Below are positions 12,111 to 24,346 of a stretch of DNA of 64,000 nucleotides, one piece after another. How positions within the stretch are numbered: position 1 is the first letter of the stretch; the number at the start of each line of letters is the position of its first letter. The stretch lies in contig NW_004624781.1 in assembly GCF_000247695.1 (NCBI RefSeq), positions 8,541,641-8,605,640 of the forward strand, in the 5' to 3' direction. The translations under genes and the position numbers were made by a program. The notes under the pieces were generated by a model, which was given only the letters and a program-made list of their open reading frames with translations, was not told the DNA's origin and did no database searches. This stretch comes from Heterocephalus glaber (lineage: Eukaryota; Chordata; Mammalia; Rodentia; Bathyergidae).

Positions 12111-12211
12111 GCGCAGCGAGTCTGACGAGAGGACCAGGTGTGGGGCCAGGGGCGGTGGAGGATGCCCTACGCCTGCGCGGTAACCCGGAAGAAGCGCCTG
12201 ATGACCCGCGA
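12111..12211. promoter_or_regulatory. Small CpG cluster with ETS-like site
   Basis: About eleven CpG dinucleotides fall in 100 bp, in a window where introns are otherwise CpG-poor. The segment contains GCCTGCGCGG and ACCCGGAAG (an ETS-family core). No first exon or TATA box is recognised, so regulatory function is only a possibility. Confidence 0.25.
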
Positions 12212-12407
12212 TGTCAAGAGACTTCCTAGGACACAGTTGCTGCCCTTAGAGTGCCCCTCAGGCACCGCAGTCCCATGATTCAAGTGACAGGCTGGAGAAG
12301 AGAGAGGTGAAGGGGGAAGCGCTGGTTAGAACTGTCTGTTGCTGAGAAAGACAGAAAGCTGTTTACAGACGATAGACCTGTAAAGACTCAGCCATGAAAA
12401 CAACAGG

Positions 12408-12625
12408 GATTTTTGTTTTGTTTTGTTTTGTTTTGGTACTGGGGATTGAACCCAGGGCTCCCCGACCCTTTTCAATGTTTTTATTTTAAACTTAAAAGTT
12501 TATTTTAATTTTAGGGTTTTGTTAAGTTGCTAAATTGCCCAGTCTTGGCTTGAATTTGCAATCCTTCTGCCCCAGACTCCCAGAGTGCTGGAATTATAGG
12601 CCTGTACCACCATGCCCTGTTTAGG
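12408..12625 (-). mobile_element. B1-dID dimeric SINE
   Basis: Read on the minus strand, a B1 arm (12500-12622) is followed by an ID-type arm with GGTACTGGGGATTGAACCCA (12436-12455) and an A/C tail shown as repeated TTTTG. Confidence 0.85.
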
Positions 12626-13009
12626 GAAAATATTTACAAAATAAATAAAACTCAAGTGACAGCGGGGTGCCCAACACAAGTGAGCATTCAGCCACTTGAC
12701 CTCCCATTCTCTGCTTCTTTCCACTCCCACAAGGAAGAGAGGAAAGGACAAGTGTGTTTCTTAGAGAAAGTGGCCCTTCGATGGTGAAGAAGTGAGATAG
12801 AGACAGTGACTTGAGGGCTCATGGAATGCAGCGCCGTGTGTCACTCCCTGTGTCTCCAGTGCCTGCAGGTGACCCTTTCCCAGCCTTCCTGTATTTCCCT
12901 GGTCTGATGTCTGCAGTAGTCTCTGAGCCCTTTAAATTGTGGGTGTGTCTTTTGATAGCACTCAGGACAATGATCAATAAATGATGAATAGACGAATAAA
13001 TTAGTGAAT

Positions 13010-13146
13010 GCTAGGTGTGGTGGCACACACCTGTAACCCCAGCACTTGGGATTACTGAGTTCAAGGCCAGCCTGGGCTACATAGTCAGTTTACATGAGCT
13101 ACATGGTGAGACCATCTCAAAAAACAAAACAAAACAAAACAAAACA
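13010..13146 (+). mobile_element. B1 SINE
   Basis: The B1 begins GCTAGGTGTGGTGGCACACA. A rearranged internal duplication (GGGCTACATAG ... GAGCTACATGG) precedes a CAAAACAAAAC tail. Confidence 0.88.
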
Positions 13147-13240
13147 GGGCCAGGGATTTAGCTCAGTGGTTCTGCTGCCTGCCTTGCAAGCAGAAGGTCC
13201 CGAGTTCGATCCCCGGTACCAAAAAACAAAACAAAACAAT
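13147..13240 (+). mobile_element. ID SINE, near consensus
   Basis: GGGCCAGGGATTTAGCTCAG to GATCCCCGGTACC with an A/C tail, inserted in the tail of the preceding B1. A and B boxes are intact. Confidence 0.92.
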
Positions 13241-13584
13241 TAATTGATGGATTGAGTCAATGGTTAGAAGTTCAGTGGGTGGACAGTGAGTAGATGGGTG
13301 GATGTTACCCTCCACATTCTGCCATAGTAATTTGCATCACAAGTGGAAATTTAGACTAAGGAAAATAGCCGTGGACCCAGAGCTATGTTTTCAAGTGAAA
13401 ACCTTTCTACGTATAGCCAAATATAGCTTACATGAAGCCAAATTTATTTTAGGTTTTGGACCTGTGGGCTCATGTTCATTTAACAACATCAAAATGTGTT
13501 TACACTTAAAAATAGATTCCAAAAGGTAATCAACCCTCAGCCTGACTTGGTTCTGCTCAGTGATTCCTTCCTTTTGTGCTTTAA

Positions 13585-13760
13585 AAGATTTTTTTTGTTT
13601 TGTTTTGGCTTTTGGTTTTTTGAGACAGGGTTTCACTATGTAGTTCAGGCTGGCCTTAAACTCACTATGTAGCCCAGGCTGGCTTTGAACTCACAGTAGT
13701 CCTCCTGCCTCAGCCCTGCAAGGGCTGGGACTATAGGCATCCACCACCAAACCAGGCACA
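13585..13760 (-). mobile_element. B1 SINE with exact 29-bp tandem duplication
   Basis: On the plus strand the ACTATGTAG...AACTC segment occurs twice in tandem (about 13637-13694). The remainder is a standard antisense B1 ending ACCAAACCAGGC. Confidence 0.9.
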
Positions 13761-14469
13761 AAATTTTTCTAATGCCCCCCCCCCCCCAAGAAAAGACAGA
13801 GGAAGGAAGTTAGTCTGTAGACCCAGGGAGTTAAATGAGCTAAGTTATGAAACATTTGCCAAAAGCTGCAGTGCAGCCACCTGTGACTTTGTGGACTGGG
13901 GCCATTTAGAGGTTGGGCTTCAGGTCCCTTGGAGACTACTGTTTCCTGATCCTTGTTTTACCCGGATTCCTTACTGTCACTCTGGAGGAGGTGAGTCAGA
14001 GTGACTTCTTGAAAGACTAGATAATAGTTTTTGCAAAGCATCAATGTACGTATGGTGCCTCAGTTCATGAACTTAATTCTTTCCATGATTCTGGTTGTAC
14101 ATGAACCAAGGCACTACTGTATTCTTTTATTTTTCATTTGCAGCTTGAAACTGCATTGGGATCATATAAGAACATCCTTCCATGCTATCAAACAGGGTTC
14201 CCTGGAGCTTTGGGAGTTTCCAGGAAGCCCTTTTAGGGGTTTGGTGCTTCCCCTCGACTCTCTGGCCTGGAATTCTGACCTGCTACCTGCTCTGACATCT
14301 GATAATGTAATGTCTCTTCTCTCATTTTGGCTTCCTAGCTCTCTAGCCCCTGCTTGCCCTGCTTGTCCTTTGGGTAACAGGTTCTTAAATGCTTTCTGCA
14401 TTCTTGGATCCTGACCCTATGAGGGAACTCTGCTTTTCAGCAGCCACGATCTTCCTCGGCACTATGTAC

Positions 14470-14598
14470 TGATTTTGATTTTGAGATAGGGTTTCACTGA
14501 GACACTCATTTCCCCAGGCTGGGCTTGAACTCTCAATCTTCCTGACTCAGCCTCCCAGATTGCTGGGATTACAAGGCTGTGCCACCCTACTGGGCTGA
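14470..14598 (-). mobile_element. B1 SINE, diverged
   Basis: An antisense B1 (CTCAGCCTCCCAGATTGCTG is its diagnostic core) with GGGTTTCACTGAGACACTC replacing the usual tail-proximal part. Confidence 0.8.
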
Positions 14599-14609
14599 GA
14601 TGGATAGTT

Positions 14610-14715
14610 TTATGCCTGTGTTAGGCACAAAGAAACTGAGGCTGAGTTACAGAATTTGCTAAAGGTAGCAGAACTGGTAATAGAACCTGAGTGTTTTGAC
14701 TCTAAATTCTGAACT
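14610..14715 (-). repeat. MIR fragment
   Basis: AAGAAACTGAGGCTGAGTTA followed by AGGTAGCAGAACTGGTAATA matches the general MIR antisense layout ending near a diverged 'acccagg' region. Confidence 0.55.
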
Positions 14716-15524
14716 TGGGTGTATGAGAGTAGAAACAGGTTAGCTGCTGAGGCAACAGGGGAGGAAAGGTCTTGCTCGTGGGAATTGGGAGTAGCCTGGC
14801 TAGAGGAGGGGTGTGTTAGGAAGGGCTGGGAGATGAGGGGCAGGGTCAGCCACAGAGGTGGACAGTGGAGCCTGGCCAGGCAGAGGAGTGGGACCTCCAG
14901 GACCCCCAGGACCCCATCTCCAGACGGGTCTTGAGCCTGTGGTATTGGGCTGATCTGCTTCCCGTGCACTGCAGATGTGAGCTGCCCTTGCCTTTGAGAC
15001 AACACTGGCTGGAGGTCCTTTTGGGCTGCACCTGGGGTTGCCTTGCCTGGAAGCCTCTAGCATTATCTCTGCCCTATGGCCTTGAATACTGGAAGGGTAA
15101 TTCCGGAAGAATTGTGGTTCATTGTTCTCCCCAGTGGGAAGAGGAACTACAGAGGCCTCTGTGGGGAAGCGGGAGGAGGAAGCTGTCTCTACATCCCTCT
15201 CCTGGGGGCGGGGGGCTTCTCTTTTGACACCTCGAACCTCAAATGGCATCTTGTCCCTGCCTTGGGTTGCTGTATTCTACACAGCTCTGCTAGATAAATC
15301 TGGCTTTGAGGCAAGTCACTCAATTCATGCTTTAGAGCTGACTAAGACAGGACTGAGAAAGATCCAAGACCTTATAAAGCTTTATCAGCTGACCCCTGGG
15401 AGGTGACGGGACAAGTCTGGTGGTCATGACTTACAGGGCGAGGGCAGTGAAAGTGGTCCACCTCGATGGGGCTGTGTGGGGTTTTTTTTAAGAATATAAC
15501 AACTAATAAAATCAAGCAAGGACC

Positions 15525-15695
15525 TGGGCATGGTGGCGCACACCTATATAATCCCAGCAGTCAAGAAGGTTAAGGATTATAACTTCAAGCAGTTTGGGCA
15601 ATTTAATGACTTAGTGTGACCTTATCTCAAAATAAAAAATTTAAAAGGGACTGGGAATGCAGCCCTAGGTTCACCTAGTACCATACTGCAAATCG
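15525..15695 (+). mobile_element. B1-dID dimeric SINE
   Basis: Diverged B1 arm (GGGCATGGTGGCGCACACCT) followed by a short dID arm (GGGACTGGGAATGCAGCCC ... CCTAGTACC). Confidence 0.8.
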
Positions 15696-15889
15696 ATCAA
15701 TTAATTAGTCACATCACTCCTTTTTATTATTCCCGTGTGCAGACAATCTTAAATAATATTGATAAAATACTCCTCTTGGGATTAGGGGAGCTTGTCCTCC
15801 CTTCTGGAGGTCCCTCTCCTCAGCTTTTACTACACTGCTGTAGGTTAGTTAGCTGGATAGTCTCCCTAAAGCTTGGGTCAGCAGAGAAG

Positions 15890-15990
15890 GTTTTGTGTCC
15901 TAGCCCTGCTAACCAAATCACTCAACTTCTCCAAGCCTGTATTTTCTTATCGGTAAAATAGAACTAAGATAATGCCTGCAACTATTAAAA
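15890..15990 (+). repeat. MIR fragment
   Basis: The order 'AATCACTCAACTTCTCCAAG', a CTTATCGGTAAAATAGAA core, then AATGCCTGCAAC is the classic sense MIR layout. Confidence 0.6.
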
Positions 15991-16019
15991 GAAAGAACAA
16001 GTATAAAATTAGCTTATGA

Positions 16020-16400
16020 AGCCAGGTGTGATGACGCATGCCTGTTATCCCAACTACTCCAGAGGCTGAGGCAGGAGGGTTATCAGTTTGAGCCCAGCCT
16101 GCAATTTAGCAAGACCCTGTCTCAAAAGTGAAAAATAAAAAGGGCCAGGGGTGGTGCACACCTGTAATACCAGGACTCAGGGAGGCTGAGGCAGGAGGAT
16201 TGCAAGTTCAAGGCTAGCCTGGGCAATTTAACAACTCAATGAGACCCTGTCTCAAAAATTTAAAAAGGGCAGGGGATGTAGCTCAGAGTTAAGGCCCTGT
16301 GTTCATCCCCAGTACTGCAAAAAAGAAAAAACAAACAATAAAAGGGCTGGGGATATGGCTTGGGCTCCTTAAGTTTGGTCCCCTGTACTGGTAGAAAAAA
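16020..16400 (+). mobile_element. Nested B1-dID within B1-dID
   Basis: A B1 arm (16020-16145) is separated from its probable dID arm (16343-16400, GGGCTGGGGATATGGCTTGG) by a complete second dimer at 16146-16335. That inner element starts GGCCAGGGGTGGTGCACACC and has its own dID arm and A-rich tail. Both are in the same orientation. Confidence 0.75.
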
Positions 16401-17254
16401 TTAGCTTGTAAAGAGAATAAGTATAATAATGGCCACATTGCTATGCAAGTCTATCCCATGGTGTGACGTGTGGGTTATTCTGAGTTACTCCCCTTTGGTA
16501 GTGAAGAATTGTTGAGGGGTTGAACCAGGCTCTACCTCACACTTTAGGAGCCAGGTTGGGACATTACCAAGCACTGAGTCGCTGTTCTGGTTGTACTCCT
16601 TTTTAGACCACAGGGCAGCCCTCATGAAGTGACGCCTAAGGCCCAGCCAGGTTCTGGAGCAAAGCCCATCCGCAGGAGCCGGGGAGTGAGGATCTGAGCC
16701 TTGGGCCTGGGAAGAGGGGAGCGTCCCTGACATATGGATGGAGTGCTGGCATAGCAGGGAAGGAATGGATTTACTGTCCCTTAGCAAACTTTCCTCCTAC
16801 GTGACTTTTGCAAGCCAGCCTCTGGCCCCAAATCGCCCCGCCTCACCTCTGTCTGTCTGCAGCTGGGTGGCAAAGTCCTTTCTGGGACATTATGTCATGA
16901 TTCTCCCAGTGACCCTGATTGTCCCCATTTGACAAGGGAGAGGCCCAGGTTCTTGAACCAGCTGCTCAGGGGCTTGCTGGTGAGCAGAGGGACTCTGACA
17001 CCAGCCTGGAGACAGGAGTTTGGAGTGAGAGGGAACCATTTTCTCTCTTAGGTGTTTTCTGACAGAAACTTTTCTCAGGCGTCACTTTGATGGCTGGTCA
17101 GGACCAAGAGTTGAGCTCCTGACCTTGCAAGAGCTCTCTTTGTTTTCTTAGACCACAGATTAGCTGTTGCCTTTTGCCATGGCAGGGAAGTCAGAATATG
17201 TGGGCTTGGCATATGTGTATCGATGTCTCAGTATTCTCATACTTTCTTTTCCGG

Positions 17255-17328
17255 TGGTGCCGGGGATTAAGCTCAGGGCCTTGTACCTGCTGGGCAAGGG
17301 CTGTACCACAGAGTGACATCCCCAGCTC
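17255..17328 (-). mobile_element. ID-like SINE (old copy)
   Basis: GGTGCCGGGGATTAAGCTCA to CACAGAGTGACATCCCCAGC is a diverged antisense ID body. Confidence 0.75.
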
Positions 17329-17872
17329 TGTTCCCGTAATGTTTGAACTAGTGTTGGGAATGACCTCTGTGAAAGACTGGCTAGCTCTCCTCTGCTCCTG
17401 CCCTGAATAACTCGTAGAAGCTCTGTCTTAACTTAGAGGGGCCCTTGCTACCCTCCCCTCACCCCTGTAGCCTAGCTGGTGCTTCTGCATGAGGTCTCAG
17501 CTCCTGGCAGTGGGGCCTTCCTAGGGGCTTAGACACCGTCCCGGTCTTCACCTGCCCGAGGGTCTGCTGGTGCCCTCTGTTGGGTGCAATGGCACCACAG
17601 CAGGTTCTGCACTTGCACATTGGCATTTGCAGATTAATATCCCAGCAGTTATGCATTGCTGACCTCCCTCAAGCAAAAAGTGCTAGTGAGAAAGGACAGG
17701 GAATCATAGCAGTAACTAGTGTGATTTCTTTTGTTATCATTGGTTCTCAGGCCTGGCTGCACAAGGCAGTCACCAGGGGGCTTTTACATTTCTGGGCTCC
17801 AGCAAAGAGCTAGGAGACCAGAATCTTTGGATGTGAAATCCAGATTCCAGTCATTTTTAAATTCCCCAGGGG

Positions 17873-18025
17873 AGCTGGGCGTGGTGGTACACCTAATCCC
17901 CGAACTTGGGAGGCTGAGGCAGGAGGATCCCAGTAAGTTCAAGGCCACCCTGAGCTACATAGTGAATTCAAAGCCATCCTGAGCTACATAGAGAGACCCT
18001 GTCTCAAAAACAAAACACACAACCT
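17873..18025 (+). mobile_element. B1 SINE with 29-bp duplication
   Basis: A sense B1 in which TTCAAGGCCACCCTGAGCTA and a close tandem copy TTCAAAGCCATCCTGAGCTA follow each other. Confidence 0.88.
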
Positions 18026-18299
18026 CAACAGAAAGCCCTGGGGATTCTGTTATGTGTTGTACTGACTACTCTAGGATTAAAAGTTGACTAATTGCTTAGA
18101 ACAGAGATATTCCCACATCTGGTTATGCACTGGAATCACGGGGGTAGGAAGGAGCTTTTAAACTGATGCCATCCCCTTGCCCACACATTCCACACCATTT
18201 GAATCAGCGATCCTGGCTCTGGTGCCTCTTGCTCAGCCTAACCTGAGCCAGTGGTCAGTGCTAACTGGGGGCCACCATCATCAATATTTCCATTCTTCA

Positions 18300-18370
18300 C
18301 AGTTGCCTAGCAGGGAATCATGATTCCCATTTTACAGATGAAGAAACTGATGGATGCTCAGACACAAGGA
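18300..18370 (-). repeat. MIR-like fragment
   Basis: ATTCCCATTTTACAGATGAA followed by GAAACTGATGG is the conserved core found in antisense MIR copies. Only a short piece is recognisable. Confidence 0.5.
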
Positions 18371-20040
18371 CTTGACTAGGGGAAGCATCAACAAGTCCAG
18401 TAGGCTGGGCCTGACTGGCCTTGAAGTCTGCTGTTGATGCCTAAACCCTGGGGCTTGGCTTGGTGGAAGGTGCTCTCTGCTTTTCCCAAACAGTTCAAGG
18501 AGAAGGGGACACCAGCCAGCGGCTTGGCTTTCCCTGGGGGTCCCCACTGCAGGCTAAGCCAGTGCTTGGGGCGTCTGGAGTGCAGAGGATGCCATGAGTG
18601 GTGGTGCCTGGTATGGGGCTCCCATCAGGAGAACACAGGAGGAGAGATCAAACATTCATTTGTTTTTTTGAGAGGTTGAGGAATTTTTCAGGCACATGAT
18701 ATAGAAAAATCCCTCTGTTCCTCTCTGAGGGAAATGCTTCATCCAGGTGACCCCAAAATGGTAGTTCTACTACTTTATAAAACTGCCTTTGCCCTGTCAC
18801 AGGTCTTCATGTAGTCAGTGAGAGCTGGGAGATTTGGGTCCCAAACCGAGCCCCCTGCCACCACCTGTGCGCTCTGTCACCTCAGTCAGATCAGTGATAA
18901 TCCTTAAGCTTCGCTTTCTCCATTGCCAAGGAGAAACTTGAAGGCCACAGGAACTCTGGAATGCCAGCCCCGCCAGTGGCCTCTTGACGTGTCAGAAGGA
19001 GAGGAGTCTGGCCGCCCTGCTGCTAAGACTCGCAGCGTCTGGGACAGGAAGCTTTGTCAAGTGTTTGCTGGCACTTACTCAGGTACCCGATGTCCTCGAG
19101 GCCCGAAGTGGCTCCAAGTGGCCATCTGTGTCAGAGATCACAGTGAATGTGTTCCCTCTGGCGTCACCCCACCTGCGTCAGCGCCGAAGGTGTGGACAGC
19201 TCACAGCCAATATTGGGCTGCTAAATAGCTGAAACTGTAGGGTTAGGGGACCGTGCAATCCGAATTAGGCTCCAGAAAGCCTTCCCTCCCCAGCCCTGCA
19301 CCCAGGGACCTCTTCCTCCCAGAGCTCCCTGTGCACCTGTCCTCTGTGCCTTTGTCCCCACCCATCCTGCACAGCAAGAGCAGATGCTCTGCAGTGTTGA
19401 GTGGACAGGGTGGGCATGGGGGTGCAGAGACAGGCACATCTGTGTCTGGGAGGCTTTGCAGAGTGCCCGGCACAGAATGCTGTTTGAGTGTTGGTGAATC
19501 TATTCCTTGCTTGCTTAACTTGCCTTTCTCGTTGTCGCTTGGCTTGTTTTGAAGGATTATTCTAAGAATAGAGTGCTCTGGCTGCAGTGGTATTTTCTGA
19601 AGTTGGGACGAATATCCAGAGGATCTTATCATGTGGAGCCTTTATCCTAGAGCTGTTATGAGAGCACATCTGAGGTCTGGAGTCTGGTGACCTCTTGTAA
19701 AGCTATCTGAGTTACCCAAGCCCTGGGCATTGGGAGTGGCAGTGTGGAGGGATAGTAGGAGGACGTCCCAGGAGTGGTGGCCTCTGGCAGTGTCCCGAGA
19801 CTTAGATCCACCCTGCTCGTGGCCTGTGTGGAGATGGAGAAGCAAAGCTCGCTGGTCTTTCATGGAGCACTCAGAGAGCTGGCTCAGGGCTGCCTGTGCC
19901 TCTGGCACAGTTGCCATTTCATGATCTGTGTCTTAGTGTCTGGACTGAAGGAGTCCCTGGACCAGCCCTGGTTTAGTGCCTGAAGGGGCTGAGCAGGCTC
20001 TTAACTCCTGTAATCATTGGTGAGCCTTGTGGACAGCAGG

Positions 20041-20150
20041 TTGGGCAGCTGGCTTTGCCATTAACACTGTAATGACCTCAGGCCAGTCATTTGACCTTTC
20101 CTTGGGGCTCAGTTTCCTAATTTCACAGCACTGGGTCACACTGTGATGTC
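20041..20150 (+). repeat. MIR fragment
   Basis: CCAGTCATTTGACCTTTCCT followed by GGGGCTCAGTTTCCTAATTT is the sense MIR core arrangement. Confidence 0.6.
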
Positions 20151-20372
20151 CCCCACTATGATGCTTAATCTTGTTAGGCTGCCTCCCTCCCCCAAGCCCC
20201 ACCCTCATCAGGATCCCACATCCTAGCCTGGTGGATTCATTTGGTGGATTAGACTTGGGTTCCAGCTGAGGCTTTGCAAGGACACTGCTGTGTCATCTTA
20301 CTCAAGCTAGTACTTTCCAGAGCCTCAGTGTACACCATTGTGCCCTGGGAATAACAATATCAAGGTCCTTTC

Positions 20373-20560
20373 CAAGCTGGCATGGTGGTACACGCCTGAA
20401 ATCCTGGCGCCTGGGAGGCTGAGACAGGAAGATCATTGTGTGAGCCCAGCTCAGGCAACTCACTGGCCCTGTCTCAAAATAAAAAATTTAAAAAGGCCTT
20501 GGGATATAGCTCAAGGTGAAGGCCCTGGGTTCAATTCCCAGTACTGCAAAAACAAAACAA
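20373..20560 (+). mobile_element. B1-dID dimeric SINE
   Basis: A B1 arm (AAGCTGGCATGGTGGTACAC) and a dID arm (CTTGGGATATAGCTCAAGG ... TTCAATTCCCAGTACTGC) with an A/C tail. It lies about 220 bp upstream of the first DAPK2 exon. Confidence 0.85.
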
Positions 20561-20749
20561 AGCAACACCAGAGCCATTCCTAGTAAAAGATAAAGGATTA
20601 ATAGGAACAGAAGGGAAAACCAGCACCCATGGCATCTCAGTCACTGGTTATCACCCCAGTGGGGATGACAGTTGGCAGCATGACTTCCTGCCCTGATAGA
20701 ATGACTCTGTACCCAGCAGTGGGGGTCACTTCCCCAGTGGCCACAGTGA

Positions 20750-21004
<255 letters not shown>

Positions 21005-21180
21005 TGAGTGGGCGCCAGGGACCCGTGGGTGGAGGGCAGCAGGGGCCAGCAGAGTGCTGGCTCAGGGGTGGGCATTGTCCTTCAGCCTCGGCTACCTCCA
21101 TCTTCCTTTTGGAACTGGGCTGCAGGAGGGGTGAGCTTGCTGTGCACCAGTGGCAGAGAGTGCTGGTCTGTCTGGCTTTT

Positions 21181-21213
21181 TTTTTTTTTTTTGGTACCGG
21201 AGATCAAACTTGG
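21181..21213 (-). mobile_element. 5'-truncated ID SINE
   Basis: Only the tail complement and the terminal GGTACCGGAGATCAAACTT of an ID remain. CTGTCTGGCTTTT occurs at 21168-21180 and again at 21214-21226, so the truncation happened at insertion. Confidence 0.85.
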
Positions 21214-21509
21214 CTGTCTGGCTTTTATTGGATCCCGGGATTGAAGGGAAGAGACAGCTGGCACTGGGTGATTTCCTGGCTGCAGGAGCACACTAGAGGC
21301 TGAGAGGCAGGACAGAAGGGAGCAGGGGAGGCTGCACAGCCCGCCTCAGTCCTTTGCTGGGAACAGTCCACTGCATTTGTGCTGCCTGATACCTTTATGA
21401 TTACAGCAGTTGCTGTTGTTTAAGGTGCATTATATTTCTCATTTTAGTCCTTGTAGTGACTGTGATGATCGAAACATCTTACACCCAAGAGAGGCTATTT
21501 TACATTTAC

Positions 21510-21620
21510 CATTCTGAGCCCTTCTGTTAGCTTATTTAATCTTTGTCACACAGGAAGTTGGAATTTCCCCATCGTAAAGACTGGAACACAAGAGGCCAGG
21601 TTACTTGCAAGGTCCTGTGG
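21510..21620 (-). repeat. Probable MIR fragment
   Basis: TTATTTAATCTTTGTCACAC, CCCCATCGTAAAGA and AGGTTACTTGCAAGGTCCTG follow the antisense MIR order. Confidence 0.5.
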
Positions 21621-24087
21621 CCAGGCCTAGAGTCCACGTGGGTTATGCAGATAGCTGTGAGCATAAAGTAGGCAGTTTTATTGTGGCCTAGCTGGAGAAG
21701 ATGTCATAGCAGTTGGGAGAATTTGTACAGGTGACACCAAGACTCAAGGGGTCGATCCTCCTGAAGGCATCTCCATGGGTGGGCAGGAAGGCCCCTGGCA
21801 CAAAGTAGGGTCTGAGTTGGGCTGTGGCATAAGTCACAGTGGCTGTGTCACTCAAGCCACGGGACCTGAAATAAGAATGTTCTGACCTTCATAAGCCTGA
21901 ATGCATTTGCCAGTTAGCAGGGAAGAGGTGGCAGGTGTCTTAGCAATCCCTAATTTTGTGACCTTAGGCAAGTCACTTCACTCCTTTAGGAGCATATAGG
22001 TCTGACCTCTTAAGCCAGGCAGCCGTCCTTAATCTGCCTTAAGATCATTCTAATTTGAGAGCTATCCTGATATTGGCAAGATACAGATTTAAGCAGGATA
22101 TGGGCATTTGTATATCTTCTGCTTGATTCTTATATTACCCATCACAATGTTTAAATGCAGAGAATCACCATGCTCTACCCCTCTCCAGCATCCAGTATCC
22201 TCTTTCTCCCACAGATCTCCCTACTTCTCAAACCGATTGGTGCCTGCACCTGTCTGAGCTGGACAAAACCTGACGAGTAGCCCAGGCTGCACATGTCCCA
22301 AGGCTGAGGGACAGCAGTCAGCATACTGATTCCCAGCAGAGAGTGACAGGCCGATCTTCCTGGAAAGGCTAGGGCTGAATCTTTAAGAGGCTGTGATCAA
22401 AACTGCCCCATCCCCAGTACAAACAAAGTAACAACAAAAAGAAAACTTCACAGGAACTGTCAAGAAATTATAGGTATTCATAATCATACACTCCAAACAT
22501 AGCTACTTATGTTTTCCTGTGGTTCCTCTCAATCTCAATTTGTGTATAATTGTGCTTGTATAATTTCCTGCTCTACTGTTTCCCTCCAGTTAACAAAACT
22601 CCACAAATAGCATTTTGTTCTCTTTTAAATGATTATATCATGTTTCATTGAATTATATATCACTATTTCCCATCGTTGGACATTTGGTTTTTATTTTCCA
22701 AGCTCTTAACCATTCCAGATTTTACTACTGATAAAACAACTTTCTTCCTGTGAATTTCCCCTTTGCTTTTAAATTGACTGCTTCAGTGAAATCCCCAGCT
22801 GTGGAAGGACCAGGTCAAAGGCTGACACTTTTAGGCTCTTGATATCCTCTCTTCCAAAGGGTGGGGTTGGTTATCCATACCATCCACGACATAGGAGTGT
22901 TCCTATTTGCCTACGACCTTGCCAGCCCCAGGTCGTTTGTTTTAAAAGATATTTCATCATTTGTTCATTTTTAGAGTGATAACTTCATTCTGGTTGTCAT
23001 TGTATTTGGACTTTCTTTCATTGCTGGGGAAACTGCCTGCTCTCCCTGTTTGTAGGACCCCAGGGGGTGGGGTTTGGGATGCTCTTAAGAAGCCCATTTC
23101 TCCCGGCAGAGCTCATGATCAGCCCATAGTTTTGTGGATTTATGAGATGAAAAAAGACCCAAGTTTGCTAAGACTGTACCTAAACCAGGAGAGGAGTCCC
23201 TGGCCTTTTGTGTATGGACTTGGTGACTCCCCTTGGGCCAGTCAGGAGCCTTTGGGATCTGGATCTTTGTGTGTCCTAGCAGGTTAGCAGATTTGCCCAG
23301 TAGTTGAACCTGGTGTTGTATCCACCTGCTTGGTTACAGAGTTGATGGCTGAATCTGCCCTCATTCCACTGCCCCCTCAGCAGCTGCCATCTGCTGCAGG
23401 GCCTCCTCCTGGTTTCTGCTCAAGTGGCCAGTACTAGGTGGACATGCCCAGCCCTAACTCAAAGTTCCTTTCTGCTGTCATTCTACCTGTGACCTTCTTA
23501 GAAGCAGCTGCCTCTAGTCCTGGCTGATGAAGGCAGAGTAGGGGAGGATTTGTATAGGTTGACGTCTGTATGGTAGAAAGAATATATTCAAAATGTCAGT
23601 GGATTAACTCATGTCCTCTGTGGAGCTTGCCCTGACTGACGTATGTCTGCCCTGCAAGACAGCTCCCACTGCCGTCCCGACAGCTCTGGGGCAGCCTTGA
23701 CTCGGTGGAGGCTGTGAAAAGTGGCACCCTGGCAGTTGTATTCCAGAAAAGACTGGGCACAGTGCCACAGGGTGATGGCAATGAGCCGAGTCTGGCTTCC
23801 CCATCACTGCCTGCTCTGGTGGTCTGTGCACACCTTTTGGGGGGAATCCTGGAAACCCTTCAGCAGGAGGACCAGCCTGCAGCGAGGAAGGGGACAGAAG
23901 TCAGGTCAGCAGGGAGGGGTGATCCTGGGAATGCTATGAGGAGAAGTGAGAAGGCCAGGATATCAGGCCAAGCTTTCATATTCAATCTAAAGAGATTTAG
24001 AATAAGAAAAGAGAAAAACTTTGAAGATGAGAAATGACTCTTAAGCAGAGGTTTTAGAGCTGAGTAGCCCTTGGTAGAAACTATGTT

Positions 24088-24346
24088 GTGTGTAGCCCCA
24101 GCTACACAGCAGGCTGAGCAAGAGGATCCCTGGAACCCTGGAGTTCAGGACTGTACTGAGCTATGCCCATTGGGAGCCCAAACTAAGTATGAGCAGTGGG
24201 ATTGTGCCAGTGAACAGCCACTGCATGCCAGCTGGGGAACACAGCCAGACCCGTGTCTGGGGATTGAATACAGGGCCTTGTACATGCTGGGCAAGTGCTC
24301 TACCACGGAGCTTTGCCCCTATATAAATCCCTGTCTCTAGAGAGAG
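24088..24346 (+). pseudogene. 7SL RNA-derived retro-element lacking the S domain
   Basis: The segment has a 7SL/Alu-domain 5' part (TAGCCCCAGCTACACAGCAG, then GGAGTTCAGGACTGTACTG). It continues into a 7SL-specific part absent from B1 (GCTATGCCCATTGGG, AAACTAAGT). It then jumps directly to the 7SL 3' part (CAGTGGGATTGTGCCAGTGA, ACAGCCACTGCATGCCAGC). The S domain is missing between ACTAAGT and CAGTGGGAT. AGAAACTATGTT is repeated at 24076-24087 and 24347-24358 as a target-site duplication. The first ~25 bases of 7SL are missing. An antisense ID lies near the 3' end. The comparison is with 7SL from memory. A fossil FAM-type monomer is an alternative. Confidence 0.7.
24250..24322 (-). mobile_element. 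ID-like SINE inside the 7SL-derived element
   Basis: TGGGGATTGAATACAGGGCC to CTACCACGGAGCTTTGCCCC is a diverged antisense ID body. It splits the 3' end of the 7SL-like sequence, whose last part seems to resume as CCCTGTCTCTAG. Confidence 0.7.

Noticed and set aside
24088..24346. Functional 7SL RNA gene
   Set aside because: The S domain and first bases are missing and an ID interrupts the 3' end.
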